Positions 28,724 to 37,960 are shown, numbered from the stretch's first letter. The stretch is DNA of 38,238 nucleotides from Oceanisphaera arctica (GCF_002936955.1 NZ_MPZM01000027.1:1-38238); one strand, 5' to 3'. Numbers and translations are program-made. The notes: generated by a model from the sequence alone, not told the origin.

Positions 28724-29240
28724 CAAGATAGCGGTCAGGCTCGGCCTGCTGGCGGTGGCCATGTTCGGGTTCGGTTTTGTGCTGGTACCGCTGTATGACG
28801 TCTTCTGCGATATCACCGGGCTGAACGGTAAAACCGCTACCAGTGCGGTGGCCGAATCCCGGGTGGTGGACGAACAGCGGCTGGTGACGGTGGAGTTCGT
28901 CACCTATCAGAGCAATGGGTTGCGGGGAGACTTCACTCCCTCGGTGCGGCGGTTGCAGGTGCGACCGGGCGAGATGCATCAGGTGGACTTTACCGTCAAC
29001 AATCCCGGAGCCGACGCCAAGGTGCTGAGGGCCATTCCCTCGGTATCACCGGGGCTGGCGGCAGGTTACCTGCGCAAAACAGAATGCTTCTGTTTTCAGG
29101 AGCAACCCATAGCGGCAGGGGACGAGGCGGTGATGCCGATGCGCTTTTATGTGGATCAGGCTCTGCCGACGGACATAGAGGTATTTACCCTGTCCTACAC
29201 CCTGTACGACATCAGCGAGCAGGTTGCCACACGCAGCTGA
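28710..29240 (+). CDS. ctaG: Cytochrome c oxidase assembly protein CtaG/Cox11
   Basis: Copper chaperone that inserts CuB into subunit I; 176 residues, one N-terminal membrane anchor (about 9-28) and a periplasmic immunoglobulin-like domain. The copper motif CFCF is at C126 and C128 (KTECFCFQEQ), and the conserved VPLYDVFCDITGLNG follows the anchor. The start overlaps the end of coxA, placing copper insertion directly behind the subunit it serves, the usual coxBA-ctaG-coxC order. Confidence 0.95.
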   Translation: MAHGNKIAVRLGLLAVAMFGFGFVLVPLYDVFCDITGLNGKTATSAVAESRVVDEQRLVTVEFVTYQSNGLRGDFTPSVRRLQVRPGEMHQVDFTVNNPGADAKVLRAIPSVSPGLAAGYLRKTECFCFQEQPIAAGDEAVMPMRFYVDQALPTDIEVFTLSYTLYDISEQVATRS

Positions 29241-29256
29241 GCTTAAGGAGGCAAGC

Positions 29257-30126
29257 ATGGCGGTCAAGACTCAGCAATATTATGTACCGGCCCAGAGTCC
29301 CTGGCCGATAGTAGGCGCCCTGGGATTGTTTTTGATGGCGTCCGGCGCCGGCCTCTGGGCCGCGGGCATTGCCGGAATCACGGGTCCCGTGGTGTTTGCC
29401 GCCGGCACCCTGGTGATGACGGTGATGCTGTTCGGCTGGTTCGGCAACGTGATTAACGAGTCGCACGCCGGGCTCTACAGTGACCAGATGGACAGATCCT
29501 TTCGTCAGGGAATGAGCTGGTTCATCTTCTCCGAAGTGATGTTCTTCGGGGCTTTCTTCGGCGCCTTGTTTTATGCCCGAATACTGTCCGTACCCTGGCT
29601 GGGCGGGGCCGGCAACAACGCCATGACCAACGCCGTCTTGTGGCCTGACTTCAGTGCCAGCTGGCCGCTGTTGCAGACGCCGGGTGGCATCGAAACCACC
29701 GCCATGGGCTGGTTTGGTTTACCGCTGATTAACACCGTTATTCTGCTGACGTCGTCTGTGACTGCGCATCTGGCCCATCTGGCCCTGCTGCAGGAACGAC
29801 GCGTTCGTATCAAGCAGTGGCTGGGCCTTACCGTACTGCTGGGCCTGACCTTCCTGACATTGCAGGTGTGGGAATATGTGCATGCCTATGAGGAGTTGGG
29901 GCTGCGGTTGGACTCCGGTATCTACGGCAATACCTTCTTCCTGCTTACCGGCTTTCATGGTGCCCACGTCACCCTGGGTACCCTGATGCTGTTTGTCATG
30001 TGGTTGCGGGTGCGCAAGGGACACTTCACCCCGGCCCAGCATTTCGGCTTTCAGGCCAGCAGCTGGTACTGGCATTTTGTGGACGTGGTCTGGCTCTGTC
30101 TGTTCGTTTTTGTCTATATTCTATAG
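29257..30126 (+). CDS. coxC: Cytochrome c oxidase subunit III
   Basis: Seven-helix subunit III, 289 residues. The N-terminus has QYYVPAQSPWPIVGALGLF, followed by RQGMSWFIFSEVMFFGAFFG, LLTSSVTAHLAHLALL, LLTGFHGAHVTLGTLML and the C-terminal WYWHFVDVVWLCLFVFVYIL, all characteristic. It supports proton uptake and stability of subunit I. ATG 29257 follows AAGGAGG and fits the family better than the frame start at 29224. Like many Gram-negative versions it has an insert between the third and fourth helices. Confidence 0.96.
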   Translation: MAVKTQQYYVPAQSPWPIVGALGLFLMASGAGLWAAGIAGITGPVVFAAGTLVMTVMLFGWFGNVINESHAGLYSDQMDRSFRQGMSWFIFSEVMFFGAFFGALFYARILSVPWLGGAGNNAMTNAVLWPDFSASWPLLQTPGGIETTAMGWFGLPLINTVILLTSSVTAHLAHLALLQERRVRIKQWLGLTVLLGLTFLTLQVWEYVHAYEELGLRLDSGIYGNTFFLLTGFHGAHVTLGTLMLFVMWLRVRKGHFTPAQHFGFQASSWYWHFVDVVWLCLFVFVYIL

Positions 30127-30142
30127 AGGCTTCAATAGAGCC

Positions 30143-30349
30143 TTATCCGGGAGTGGTGTTGGGCACCAGCAGGCCGGTAGCCAGCGCCGCTATCAACAGC
30201 AACACGATGAACACGGCGAACAACAGACGGCGGCCTATGTAGCGGCTCATCAGCAGCGGATCCCGCTGCGAGAGCATGGCCTTCAGGCCCAGCAACAAGT
30301 TGCCGATCATACAAAATAGCAGCAATACAATCAGTAGTTTGAGCAGCAT
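30143..30349 (-). CDS. Twin-transmembrane small protein (DUF2909)
   Basis: 68-residue inner-membrane protein with two hydrophobic helices (about 3-22 and 44-62) joined by KAMLSQRDPLLMSRYIGRR. It matches the DUF2909 family, small proteins often encoded within gammaproteobacterial cytochrome oxidase loci. Function unknown; a part in oxidase assembly or stability is inferred from location only. It is the only gene of this locus on the minus strand, facing coxC and divergent from the SURF1 gene. Confidence 0.8.
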   Translation of the reverse strand: MLLKLLIVLLLFCMIGNLLLGLKAMLSQRDPLLMSRYIGRRLLFAVFIVLLLIAALATGLLVPNTTPG

Positions 30350-30372
30350 GAGCGTTTTCCTGGAGAGACTGG

Positions 30373-31053
30373 ATGTTGAGTATAGGAAAAAGTGGGGGGC
30401 TGCTGGCGCTGACCGGGGTGATGACTCTGCTGATGATCACCATGGGGGTATGGCAGCTGTCCCGAGCCGACGAGAAACGGCTGTTGCTGCAGGAATGGCA
30501 GCAACGTCGCGATATCAGCCTGGCGTTGAATGAAGCCCTAAGCATGCAGATTCCCTTCGGCTACCGGCTGGAGGTGAGCGGTGTCTATCTGGCCGGTGGC
30601 GATCTCTTTCTCGATAACCAGATAGAGTCAGGCCGGGCGGGCTATCGGCTGATTCGGCCGCTACAAACCCGATATGGTCTGCTGGCGGTGGATACGGGCT
30701 GGTGGCCGGCCGATCCGGATCGGCGCAAGCTGCCACCGATACCGCCGCAAGAAGAGCCGGTGCAGCTGTCCGGCAACATCATTCGTCCCTATGTTCCCCC
30801 ACTGTCTCTGGGTGAGGAGCTCTTCGAGCCTCGACTGCGTCGTGTATCCGGACTGGAACAAACCCGGATAGAGCAAATATGGGGTCAGCAGGCGCTGCCC
30901 TTCGTGCTGAAACTTGGTGCTGAAAAAGATGACTGGCAGCCGGTGGTGATGGGGCCGGAGCGGCATATCGGATATGCGGTGCAGTGGTTTGTCATGACGC
31001 TGGCAATCTGGGGTGCTGCAGCATGGTGGTATCGGAGGCGAGATGAAGCATAA
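30373..31053 (+). CDS. SURF1 family cytochrome c oxidase assembly protein
   Basis: 226 residues with the SURF1 plan: an N-terminal membrane helix (about 8-26), a periplasmic domain, and a C-terminal helix (about 200-220, WFVMTLAIWGAAAWW). Conserved points are MGVWQLSRADEKRLLL, YRLEVSGVYL, the LVDTGWW-like LAVDTGWWPAD, and HIGYAVQWF before the second helix. SURF1 proteins help load heme a into subunit I. It starts an assembly-gene block (SURF1, a small CxxC protein, ctaA, ctaB, SCO), overlapping the next gene by 11 bases. Confidence 0.92.
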   Translation: MLSIGKSGGLLALTGVMTLLMITMGVWQLSRADEKRLLLQEWQQRRDISLALNEALSMQIPFGYRLEVSGVYLAGGDLFLDNQIESGRAGYRLIRPLQTRYGLLAVDTGWWPADPDRRKLPPIPPQEEPVQLSGNIIRPYVPPLSLGEELFEPRLRRVSGLEQTRIEQIWGQQALPFVLKLGAEKDDWQPVVMGPERHIGYAVQWFVMTLAIWGAAAWWYRRRDEA

Positions 31054-31492
31054 AACCCGTAAAACCCATAAAACGATACTGGCCTTGTTGGGTGTCTTTC
31101 TGCTGCCGGTGGCCCTGGCCTGGCTGACCCTGTCCCAAGGCTGGTTCACTCCCGGTGTAAACGGCCACGGTGAATGGGTGCAGGGGCATATCGCCGAGGA
31201 TAGTCAGTGGCGGCTGGTCTTGCCGGTCACCCCGGAATGCGAGTCCTGTGCGATGGCAGAGCCCTTGCTGAATAACATCGACCTTGCCCTGGGGCGGGAC
31301 AGCAACCGGGTGTCGGTGCTACGGCTGCCGGCCGGTAACGGGCTGGAAGCAGGTTTTGTTTATATTGCCGATCCTCCGGGTCTGCTGATCATGCGCTACC
31401 CCCTGAGTGGTGATGAGGTTAGCGACCGGCTGACCGGCAAGGCGCTACTCGGTGACTTGCGGCGCCTGCTCAAATTTTCCCGGGCCGGATAG
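31043..31492 (+). CDS. Small membrane-anchored CxxC protein of the cox locus
   Basis: 149 residues, no firm family name. A basic N-terminus is followed by one membrane helix (about 10-30, ILALLGVFLLPVALAWLTL). A periplasmic part then carries a CESC pair (C66, C69) shortly after a short beta-like LVLPVTPE. The layout recalls a shortened thioredoxin-like or SCO-like fold, and proteins of this size occur in the same place in Shewanella and Vibrio cox loci. A role in copper delivery or thiol reduction for CuA is a guess. ATG 31043 follows GGAGG and overlaps the SURF1 gene by 11 bases. Confidence 0.8.
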   Translation: MKHKTRKTHKTILALLGVFLLPVALAWLTLSQGWFTPGVNGHGEWVQGHIAEDSQWRLVLPVTPECESCAMAEPLLNNIDLALGRDSNRVSVLRLPAGNGLEAGFVYIADPPGLLIMRYPLSGDEVSDRLTGKALLGDLRRLLKFSRAG

Positions 31493-31501
31493 GAGGAAGC
31501 C

Positions 31502-32509
31502 ATGCGCCGACTTTGTCTCTTTGCCTTTGGGCTGACCCTGGTGGTGGTGGTACTGGGTGCCTATACCCGGCTGACCGATGCGGGCCTGGGCTGCCCCGAC
31601 TGGCCCGGCTGTTATGGCTTCAACTATGTGCCCGGCTCGGCACAGGATCATGCCACGGCGGCGCTGCGTTTTCCCGATAACCCATTGGAAGTGGCCAAGG
31701 CCCGCAACGAGATGGTGCATCGCTATGCGGCGGGCACCTTGGGTTGCACCATATTGCTGATGGCGCTCTGGTCTCTGCGTGCATCCCTGCGGGCCTATCG
31801 CGGCTTTGCCTGGGGGCTGCTGGCGCTGGTGTGTGGTCAGGCGACCCTCGGTATGCTGACGGTGACCCTGAACCTGTTGCCTTTCGTGGTGATGGGACAC
31901 CTGCTGGGTGGCTTCACCATTCTGGCGTTGTTGTTTCTCTTGCTCTGTAAAACCAGGCCACCCCGGGAGACCTATCGTGGGCGGGGCCTGGCCGGCTGGT
32001 TTCTGCTGGCGCTGGGGGCCTTGCTGCTGCAGATTGCGCTGGGCGGCTGGACTGCGGCCAACTATGCGGCCATGGCCTGCCTCGAGTTGCCGGTATGTCA
32101 GGGTGACTGGCCGAGCCAGTGGCAGTGGAGCGCCTTTCATCCTCACGGGGTACCGGCAGCAAGCTACCAGTACGGGGTACTCAGCCAGGATGAACGAGTC
32201 ACCATTCATGCGGCGCACCGGCTCTGGGCCATGGTCACCGCTTGTGTGTTGCTGATGTTGGCCTGGCGATTATGGCAACAGCCGGTGCTGCGCACTTGGG
32301 GGGCTGTGCTGGCGCTGGGGGTGGTGATGCAGCTGGCGCTGGGGGGGGCCAACGTGGTGCTGCACCTGCCGCTGGCGGTGGCGGTGGCCCACAACGCCGG
32401 TGCCGCCATTTTGTTGTTGGTGTTAACGGGAACCGGTGAACGTCTCTGGCGAGCCAGAGCAAATCCCGTGCGTGTTCATGGCTTTGTCGCCGCAATGAAT
32501 CAAAACTGA
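31502..32509 (+). CDS. ctaA: Heme A synthase (COX15/CtaA)
   Basis: Oxidises the methyl group of heme O to the formyl of heme A; 335 residues with eight membrane segments. The N-terminal GAYTRLTDAGLGCPDWPGCY is diagnostic. The four heme-ligand histidines are visible in MVHRYAAGTLG, VMGHLLGGF, HAAHRLWAMV and AVAHNAGAAIL. A second cysteine pair lies in MACLELPVCQGDWPS. It acts after CtaB, the next gene, and provides the heme for the oxidase encoded upstream. Confidence 0.96.
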   Translation: MRRLCLFAFGLTLVVVVLGAYTRLTDAGLGCPDWPGCYGFNYVPGSAQDHATAALRFPDNPLEVAKARNEMVHRYAAGTLGCTILLMALWSLRASLRAYRGFAWGLLALVCGQATLGMLTVTLNLLPFVVMGHLLGGFTILALLFLLLCKTRPPRETYRGRGLAGWFLLALGALLLQIALGGWTAANYAAMACLELPVCQGDWPSQWQWSAFHPHGVPAASYQYGVLSQDERVTIHAAHRLWAMVTACVLLMLAWRLWQQPVLRTWGAVLALGVVMQLALGGANVVLHLPLAVAVAHNAGAAILLLVLTGTGERLWRARANPVRVHGFVAAMNQN

Positions 32510-32533
32510 CGGGAAATACCCGATGGAGGCTGT

Positions 32534-33430
32534 ATGGCTAGAAGCGCGCTGTTATCCAGAAGCTGGACACTAAACTGGCGGGATTATTTTGCCCTCACCA
32601 AACCCAAGGTGGTGGCTCTGATCCTGCTGACGGCCGTGGTGGGCATGTTTTTGACCGATACCTTGCCGACGCCGTGGCGGGTGCTGGCGGCCACTCTCGG
32701 TATTGGTCTGATGGCCGGTGGAGCGGCGGCCATCAACCATGTGCTGGACCGGCGCATCGATATCAAGATGGCGCGTACCTATCACAGGCCCGTGGCTCAG
32801 GGGCGGGTGCAGGGCGGTCCGGCGCTGGCCTTTGCTTTTACCCTGTCTGGTGCTGGCCTCGCCATACTGCTGCTGTGGGTCAATGCGCTCACCGCCTGGC
32901 TGACCCTGGCATCCTTGCTGGGCTATGCGGTGGTGTATACGGTATGGCTGAAGCGAGCCACGCCGCAGAATATCGTAATTGGCGGTCTGGCCGGGGCCAT
33001 GCCGCCGCTGCTGGGCTGGACGGCGGTGACCGGCGAATTTCACGGCCATGCGCTGCTGCTGGTGATGATCATTTTCGCCTGGACCCCGCCGCACTTCTGG
33101 GCTCTGGCCATTCATCGGCGGGATGATTACGCCAAGGCGGAAATCCCCATGCTGCCGGTGACCCACGGTATCGAGTTCAGCAAGACCTGTGTGCTGCTCT
33201 ACACCCTGTTGCTGACCCTGGTCTGTCTCTTGCCCTGGGTCGTGGGCATGTCCGGCATTCTCTATCTGGTGGGGGCCAGCTTGCTGAATCTGCGTTTTAT
33301 TCAGTGGGCCTGGCGGTTGAAGTTTAGACCTGAGCCGCAAACCGCATTACAATGTTTCCGCTTTTCAATCAGTCATTTAATGTGGCTTTTTGTCCTTATA
33401 CTGGCGGATCACTGGATAGATTATGGCTAA
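32534..33430 (+). CDS. ctaB: Protoheme IX farnesyltransferase (heme O synthase)
   Basis: Membrane enzyme that adds a farnesyl group to protoheme, giving heme O, the substrate of CtaA; 298 residues, UbiA superfamily. Landmarks are [39 protein letters not shown] and YHRPVAQGR with the aspartate-rich site, and [20 protein letters not shown] on the second motif loop. Also named cyoE in loci with ubiquinol oxidase; ctaB fits here because the neighbours are cytochrome c oxidase genes. Its 3' end overlaps the SCO gene by 8 bases. Confidence 0.97.
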   Translation: MARSALLSRSWTLNWRDYFALTKPKVVALILLTAVVGMFLTDTLPTPWRVLAATLGIGLMAGGAAAINHVLDRRIDIKMARTYHRPVAQGRVQGGPALAFAFTLSGAGLAILLLWVNALTAWLTLASLLGYAVVYTVWLKRATPQNIVIGGLAGAMPPLLGWTAVTGEFHGHALLLVMIIFAWTPPHFWALAIHRRDDYAKAEIPMLPVTHGIEFSKTCVLLYTLLLTLVCLLPWVVGMSGILYLVGASLLNLRFIQWAWRLKFRPEPQTALQCFRFSISHLMWLFVLILADHWIDYG

Positions 33431-34070
33431 TACGAGCAGATGGATATGGATACTGGCGATGGTTCTGATCATCGCCGGTACCCTGAGTGGGGCCGCCTGG
33501 TATGCGGACAGAAAGAATAACCTGACCGAGGCAGTGGTGGTCTACCCCGAGCCCCGCACCCTGACGCCTTTCACCCTGACGGACGCAGCCGGCCAGCCCT
33601 TTACCGAGCAGAACCTGCTCGGGCGCTGGAGCCTGGTCTTTGTCGGCTACACTCACTGCCCCGATATCTGCCCCACCACACTGTCGGATCTGGCACGGAT
33701 TTACCCCGAGTTGACCCGGCTGAGCGACAAGGTACAGGTGGTGTTCGTTTCGGCCGATCCGGCCCGCGATACCCCCGAACGTCTGAAAGCCTATACCGCC
33801 TATTTCAACCCCGACTTCGTGGCGGTCACCGCCGAGCATGAACGGCTGACGCCGGCGGTGCAGCAGTTGGGACTGATTTACGGCATCTTCGAGCGGGACG
33901 AAACCGAATATCTGGTCGATCACTCCGCCTCCATCGCCCTGGTGAATCCCAGGGGGCAGCTGCATGCCTCCTTCCGGCCCGGCTTCGACGAACAGAACCC
34001 GATGCCACTGGTCAACGGTGCCGAGCTGGTGAAAAATTTCTCCGGCATAGTGGCCCACTGGGGCGATTAA
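33423..34070 (+). CDS. SCO1/SenC family copper chaperone
   Basis: Membrane-anchored periplasmic protein of 215 residues, thioredoxin fold. One N-terminal helix (about 8-25) is followed by the copper site CPDIC (C79, C83) in [15 protein letters not shown] and the third ligand H167 in [15 protein letters not shown] proteins mature the CuA centre of subunit II. It is the last gene of the oxidase assembly block and overlaps ctaB by 8 bases. The following 118 bases contain no LexA box or clear terminator. Confidence 0.95.
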   Translation: MANTSRWIWILAMVLIIAGTLSGAAWYADRKNNLTEAVVVYPEPRTLTPFTLTDAAGQPFTEQNLLGRWSLVFVGYTHCPDICPTTLSDLARIYPELTRLSDKVQVVFVSADPARDTPERLKAYTAYFNPDFVAVTAEHERLTPAVQQLGLIYGIFERDETEYLVDHSASIALVNPRGQLHASFRPGFDEQNPMPLVNGAELVKNFSGIVAHWGD

Positions 34071-34188
34071 ACGAATAAAGCATGAGGGGTGATACACACC
34101 GCCGAGCTGACCGGAACCTTGGCCTGATCATGTGCCCGTTCGCCTCACTCTTTCCCCTTCACACCTCACCATCAATGTAAGAGTTTTT

Positions 34189-35562
34189 ATGTGGTCATCC
34201 TTTCTTAACGGGGCCCGTCACCGTCAGGTGTTTGCGCTGGCCCTGCCCATGGTGTTGTCCAATATTACCGTGCCGTTGCTCGGCCTGGTGGACACCATCG
34301 TCATCGGCCATCTCGAGCATGCCTATTACCTGGGCGGGGTGGCGGTGGGCGCCACCATCATCAGCCTGATCTTCTGGTTGCTCGGTTTTCTGCGGATGTC
34401 GACCACCGGCCTGGCGGCCCAGGCGGTGGGCGCCGGTGACAGCGAACGCTTGCTGCAGGTGCTGGCGCGCGGCCTGCTGCTGGCCTGGGGGCTGGCGCTG
34501 ATGATACTGCTGGTGCAGCAACCGTTGATGGATCTGGCATTCTGGCTGGTCGGGGGCAGCAGCGAGGTACAGCTCTACGGTCGTGATTATGTCATGATCA
34601 GGATCTGGAGCGCGCCGGCAGCGCTGACCAATCTGGTGCTGCTGGGCTGGCTGCTGGGCAACCAGAATGCACGGGCGCCCATGCTGCTGTTGATTCTGGG
34701 TAACGGGGCCAATATTCTGCTCGATATCTGGTTTGTGCTGGGACTGGGCTGGCAGGTCAAGGGAGCGGCGGCGGCCTCGGTGCTGGCGGACTATCTGGCC
34801 ATGGCACTGGGCGCCTGGCTGGTATGGCGTACCCTGCAGTCGCGGGGAGTCATGCCGGCGGCGGATTTCTGGCAACGGACTCTACACCTGGCCGCCTTCA
34901 AGCGGCTGCTGGGGTTGAACCGGGATATTTTCATTCGCGCACTTTGTCTGCAGCTGTGCTTCGCCTTCATGACCTTTCAGGGCGCGCGACTAGGTGACGA
35001 GGTGCTGGCCGCCAATGCGGTGCTGATGAACTTTCTGATGTTCATCTCCTTCGGGCTGGACGGCTTCGCTTATGCGGTTGAGGCCATGGTGGGCAAGGCG
35101 GTGGGAGCGCGAGACCGGGTCGGATTTCGTCTGGCCTGTGGCCTTAATCTGTTCTGGGGTGGCGTGGTGGCGGTGTTGTTCACCCTGGTTTTTGCCCTGG
35201 CGGGTGACCTCCTGATTGGTCTGATCACCAATATTTCCGCCGTGCGTAATCAGGCTCTCCAGTATCTGCCCTGGTTGGTGCTGATGCCGCTGGCGGCCTG
35301 TTGGTGTTTTATTCTCGATGGTATCTTTATCGGCACCACCCGGGGGCGAGAGATGCGCGACATGATGTTGTTGTCTACCGCCGGCGTGTTTTTTCCGGTG
35401 TGGTGGCTGGCGCAGGAGCTTGGGAATCATGGCCTCTGGCTGGCCATGCTGTGTTTTATGCTGGCCCGGGGGCTTACCCTGGGCTGGGCCTGGTGGCGAC
35501 TGGACCGTCGGCAGGGTTTTATGGATCATGACGACGTGATGAGAGAAACCAACGATGTTTGA
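34189..35562 (+). CDS. dinF: MATE family efflux transporter DinF
   Basis: Twelve-helix cation-coupled multidrug exporter, 457 residues. It follows E. coli DinF closely: [20 protein letters not shown] near the N-terminus, [35 protein letters not shown], and [16 protein letters not shown]. In E. coli it is part of the lexA-dinF SOS operon; here it lies far from lexA, and no CTG-N10-CAG box is seen upstream, so damage induction is doubtful. ATG 34189 gives the family N-terminus; the longer frame from 34132 adds nothing conserved. No strong ribosome binding site is visible. The stop overlaps trmL by 8 bases. Confidence 0.93.
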   Translation: MWSSFLNGARHRQVFALALPMVLSNITVPLLGLVDTIVIGHLEHAYYLGGVAVGATIISLIFWLLGFLRMSTTGLAAQAVGAGDSERLLQVLARGLLLAWGLALMILLVQQPLMDLAFWLVGGSSEVQLYGRDYVMIRIWSAPAALTNLVLLGWLLGNQNARAPMLLLILGNGANILLDIWFVLGLGWQVKGAAAASVLADYLAMALGAWLVWRTLQSRGVMPAADFWQRTLHLAAFKRLLGLNRDIFIRALCLQLCFAFMTFQGARLGDEVLAANAVLMNFLMFISFGLDGFAYAVEAMVGKAVGARDRVGFRLACGLNLFWGGVVAVLFTLVFALAGDLLIGLITNISAVRNQALQYLPWLVLMPLAACWCFILDGIFIGTTRGREMRDMMLLSTAGVFFPVWWLAQELGNHGLWLAMLCFMLARGLTLGWAWWRLDRRQGFMDHDDVMRETNDV

Positions 35563-36019
35563 TATTGCGCTTTACGAGCCGGAAATAGCACCCAATACCG
35601 GTAACATCATGCGGCTGGCGCGTAACAACGGCTGCCACCTGCACCTGATTGAGCCGCTCGGTTTCGATTTGGAAGAAAAAAAACTGCGCCGGGCCGGGCT
35701 GGATTATGCGGACTTTGGCCGCATCAGTGTGCATAAGGACTATCCGGCGTTTTTGCAGGCGGTGGCGGGGCAGCGTCTGTTTGCCTGTACCACCAAGGGC
35801 AGTCGGCCGCATCATGAACCCGATTATCAGCCGGGCGATGTCTTGCTGTTCGGGCCAGAAACCCGGGGGCTGCCGGACGAGGTACTGGCATCGGTGGCGC
35901 CGGAACAGCGTATTCGCATTCCTATGCAGCCGGACAGCCGCAGCCTGAATCTGTCCAATGCGGTGGCCATCATCAGCTACGAGGCCTGGCGCCAGCACGA
36001 CTTTGCCGGGGCAAAATAA
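35555..36019 (+). CDS. trmL: tRNA (cytidine/uridine-34-2'-O)-methyltransferase TrmL
   Basis: Methylates the ribose at wobble position 34 of the two tRNA-Leu species with CmAA and cmnm5UmAA anticodons, using S-adenosylmethionine. It has 154 residues, a minimal SPOUT enzyme without extra RNA-binding domain. Family motifs are [34 protein letters not shown] and [18 protein letters not shown], the last two forming the SAM-binding trefoil knot. It overlaps dinF by 8 bases, so translation is probably coupled. Confidence 0.96.
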   Translation: MFDIALYEPEIAPNTGNIMRLARNNGCHLHLIEPLGFDLEEKKLRRAGLDYADFGRISVHKDYPAFLQAVAGQRLFACTTKGSRPHHEPDYQPGDVLLFGPETRGLPDEVLASVAPEQRIRIPMQPDSRSLNLSNAVAIISYEAWRQHDFAGAK

Positions 36020-36097
36020 CCCCGATGATACGACCTCGGTGTCACCCTGGTGGCAGACGAGGGTATACTGCAACAAACTTCCTTTGGCGGCTGACGC

Positions 36098-37033
36098 ATG
36101 AAAGAACCCACTTCCTACTCTCGTCTGGTTACCACGGCGGCGGTGGCCGCCACCGTGGTGGCCGGCCTGATGATACTTGCCAAGTTGCTGGCCTGGTTTT
36201 ACACCGGTTCGGCCAGCATGCTGGCCTCGCTGACCGACTCCCTGCTCGATATCAGCGCCTCGCTTATTAACCTGATGGCCATCCGTTATGCGCTGGTGCC
36301 AGCGGACAAGGATCATCGTTTCGGTCACGGCAAGGCGGAATCTCTGGCCGGGCTGGCCCAGTCCGCCTTTATCAGCGGTTCGGCTATTTTCCTGATTATC
36401 ACGGGCATCTCCCGCCTGTTTAACGCCCAGGAAGTGACCCATGCGACGCTGGGTATCTGGGTGATGCTGTTTTCACTGCTGCTGACCTTCGGCCTGGTGC
36501 TGTTTCAGGGGTATGTGATCAAGCGGACCGACTCGGTGGCGATTCGTGCCGATCAGCTGCACTATCGTTCGGATATTCTGCTCAACGTCGGCGTGTTGCT
36601 GGCCATCGGCCTGGCGTGGTGGGGATGGCACTGGGCCGATGCGGTTTTTGCGCTGCTGATCGGGGTTTACATCCTCAAGGGCGCGCTGAAGATCGGTTAT
36701 GATGCGGTACAGATGCTACTCGATCGGCGGTTGCCGGAAACGGAGCAAAAGCGCATTATTGAGACCTGTCTGGCGGTGGAAGGGGTATACGGACTCCATG
36801 AGTTGCGTACCCGGCAGTCGGGCCAGACCCGATTTATTCAGTTGCACCTGGAGCTGGACGACAAGCTGCCCCTGGTGCGTGCCCACCGTATCGCCGATCA
36901 GGCAGAGCGGGAACTGCACACGCTGTTTCCCGACACCGACGTTATTATTCATATGGACCCCATTTCGGTCCTGCCCCGAGAGGCCCATTCTCAGGATATG
37001 AGCGAACATAAATTCATAGAAGACAAGGTTTAA
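36098..37033 (+). CDS. fieF: Cation diffusion facilitator FieF (iron/zinc efflux)
   Basis: Proton-coupled exporter of ferrous iron and zinc, 311 residues, homodimer in the inner membrane. Six helices are followed by a cytoplasmic ferredoxin-like domain (from about 210). The transport site is complete: D47 and D51 (LTDSLLDISAS), H155 and D159 (LHYRSDI). RFGHGKAESLAGL carries the cytoplasmic-side residues. A TATACT at 36064-36069 may be its -10 box. The gene ends 3 bases before cysE, an unusual partner that looks like an operon. Confidence 0.95.
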   Translation: MKEPTSYSRLVTTAAVAATVVAGLMILAKLLAWFYTGSASMLASLTDSLLDISASLINLMAIRYALVPADKDHRFGHGKAESLAGLAQSAFISGSAIFLIITGISRLFNAQEVTHATLGIWVMLFSLLLTFGLVLFQGYVIKRTDSVAIRADQLHYRSDILLNVGVLLAIGLAWWGWHWADAVFALLIGVYILKGALKIGYDAVQMLLDRRLPETEQKRIIETCLAVEGVYGLHELRTRQSGQTRFIQLHLELDDKLPLVRAHRIADQAERELHTLFPDTDVIIHMDPISVLPREAHSQDMSEHKFIEDKV

Positions 37034-37036
37034 CCC

Positions 37037-37819
37037 ATGGAAGACGGCATTCAATCCAGCACCTGGTTGCGCATCCGCGAAGAAGCCCAGCGGATGATTG
37101 CAGAAGAGCCGATGCTCGGCAGCTTTTATTATTCGACGATCCTTAACCATGACACCCTCAAATGTGCCCTGAGCTTTATTCTGGCCAACAAGCTGGAAAG
37201 TTCGGTTATGCCGGCGATCAGCCTGCGGGAAGTGATCGAAATGGTGGCGGATGCCGAGCCGGCGATTCTGGATATGGCCGCGATGGACATCTGTGCGGTA
37301 CAGGAGCGGGATCCGGCGGTGGAGCTGTTTTCCACCCCGCTTCTCTACCTGAAAGGCTTTCATGCCCTGCAGGGGTATCGGATCGGCAACTGGCTGTGGC
37401 GGCATGACCGTCGCGCCCTGGCGACCTATCTGCAAAACCAGATTTCGGTGGTGTTCGGGGTGGATGTACATCCGGCGGCCCGTATCGGCAAGGGCATCAT
37501 GTTCGACCATGCTACCGGCATAGTAGTGGGCGAAACTGCAGTGATCGAAGACGATGTTTCCATACTGCAAAGCGTGACCCTGGGCGGTACCGGCAAGGCC
37601 GGTGGCGATCGACATCCGAAGATCCGGGAAGGCGTTATGATCGGCGCCGGCGCCAAAATCCTGGGCAATATCGAAGTGGGCAAGGGCGCCAAGATTGGCG
37701 CCGGCAGTGTGGTACTGGAGCCGGTGCCGCCGCACACCACAGTAGCCGGTGTGCCTGCCCGCGTGGTCGGCCGCCCCGGCTCCGACAAGCCGTCACTGGA
37801 TATGAGTCAGAATATCTGA
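37037..37819 (+). CDS. cysE: Serine O-acetyltransferase
   Basis: Acetylates serine from acetyl-CoA to O-acetylserine, the carbon acceptor for cysteine synthesis; 260 residues, long enterobacterial form. The N-terminal helical domain (about 1-139) includes STPLLYLKGFHALQGYRIG. The left-handed beta-helix with hexapeptide repeats (about 140-225) carries the active-site pair D157 and H158 in DHATGIVVGETAVI. The C-terminal tail SDKPSLDMSQNI resembles the E. coli tail that binds cysteine synthase; the final residue is isoleucine, which the CysK interaction needs. Feedback by cysteine is expected from the family. Confidence 0.98.
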   Translation: MEDGIQSSTWLRIREEAQRMIAEEPMLGSFYYSTILNHDTLKCALSFILANKLESSVMPAISLREVIEMVADAEPAILDMAAMDICAVQERDPAVELFSTPLLYLKGFHALQGYRIGNWLWRHDRRALATYLQNQISVVFGVDVHPAARIGKGIMFDHATGIVVGETAVIEDDVSILQSVTLGGTGKAGGDRHPKIREGVMIGAGAKILGNIEVGKGAKIGAGSVVLEPVPPHTTVAGVPARVVGRPGSDKPSLDMSQNI

Positions 37820-37880
37820 GACTTTTGTTGACGCGGCCAACATTAATTAACCGTAAAGGGTGTCGAGATAGCGGGGCCGC

Positions 37881-37909
37881 TTGTCGTCTTGGAGTGGCCG
37901 CGGTATCCT
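37881..37909 (+). promoter_or_regulatory. Weak candidate promoter for zapB
   Basis: TTGTCG (37881-37886) and TATCCT (37904-37909) are 17 bases apart in the 141-base cysE-zapB gap, about 50 bases ahead of zapB. Each hexamer matches only four of six consensus bases. Confidence 0.3.
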
Positions 37910-37960
37910 CGAGCGCTGAGGGGCCTGCGGGCCGAATAACCGTCATTTAGGGGTGAGTGC

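Noticed and set aside
34071-34188. SOS box ahead of dinF
   Set aside because: No CTG-N10-CAG match in the gap between the SCO gene and dinF.
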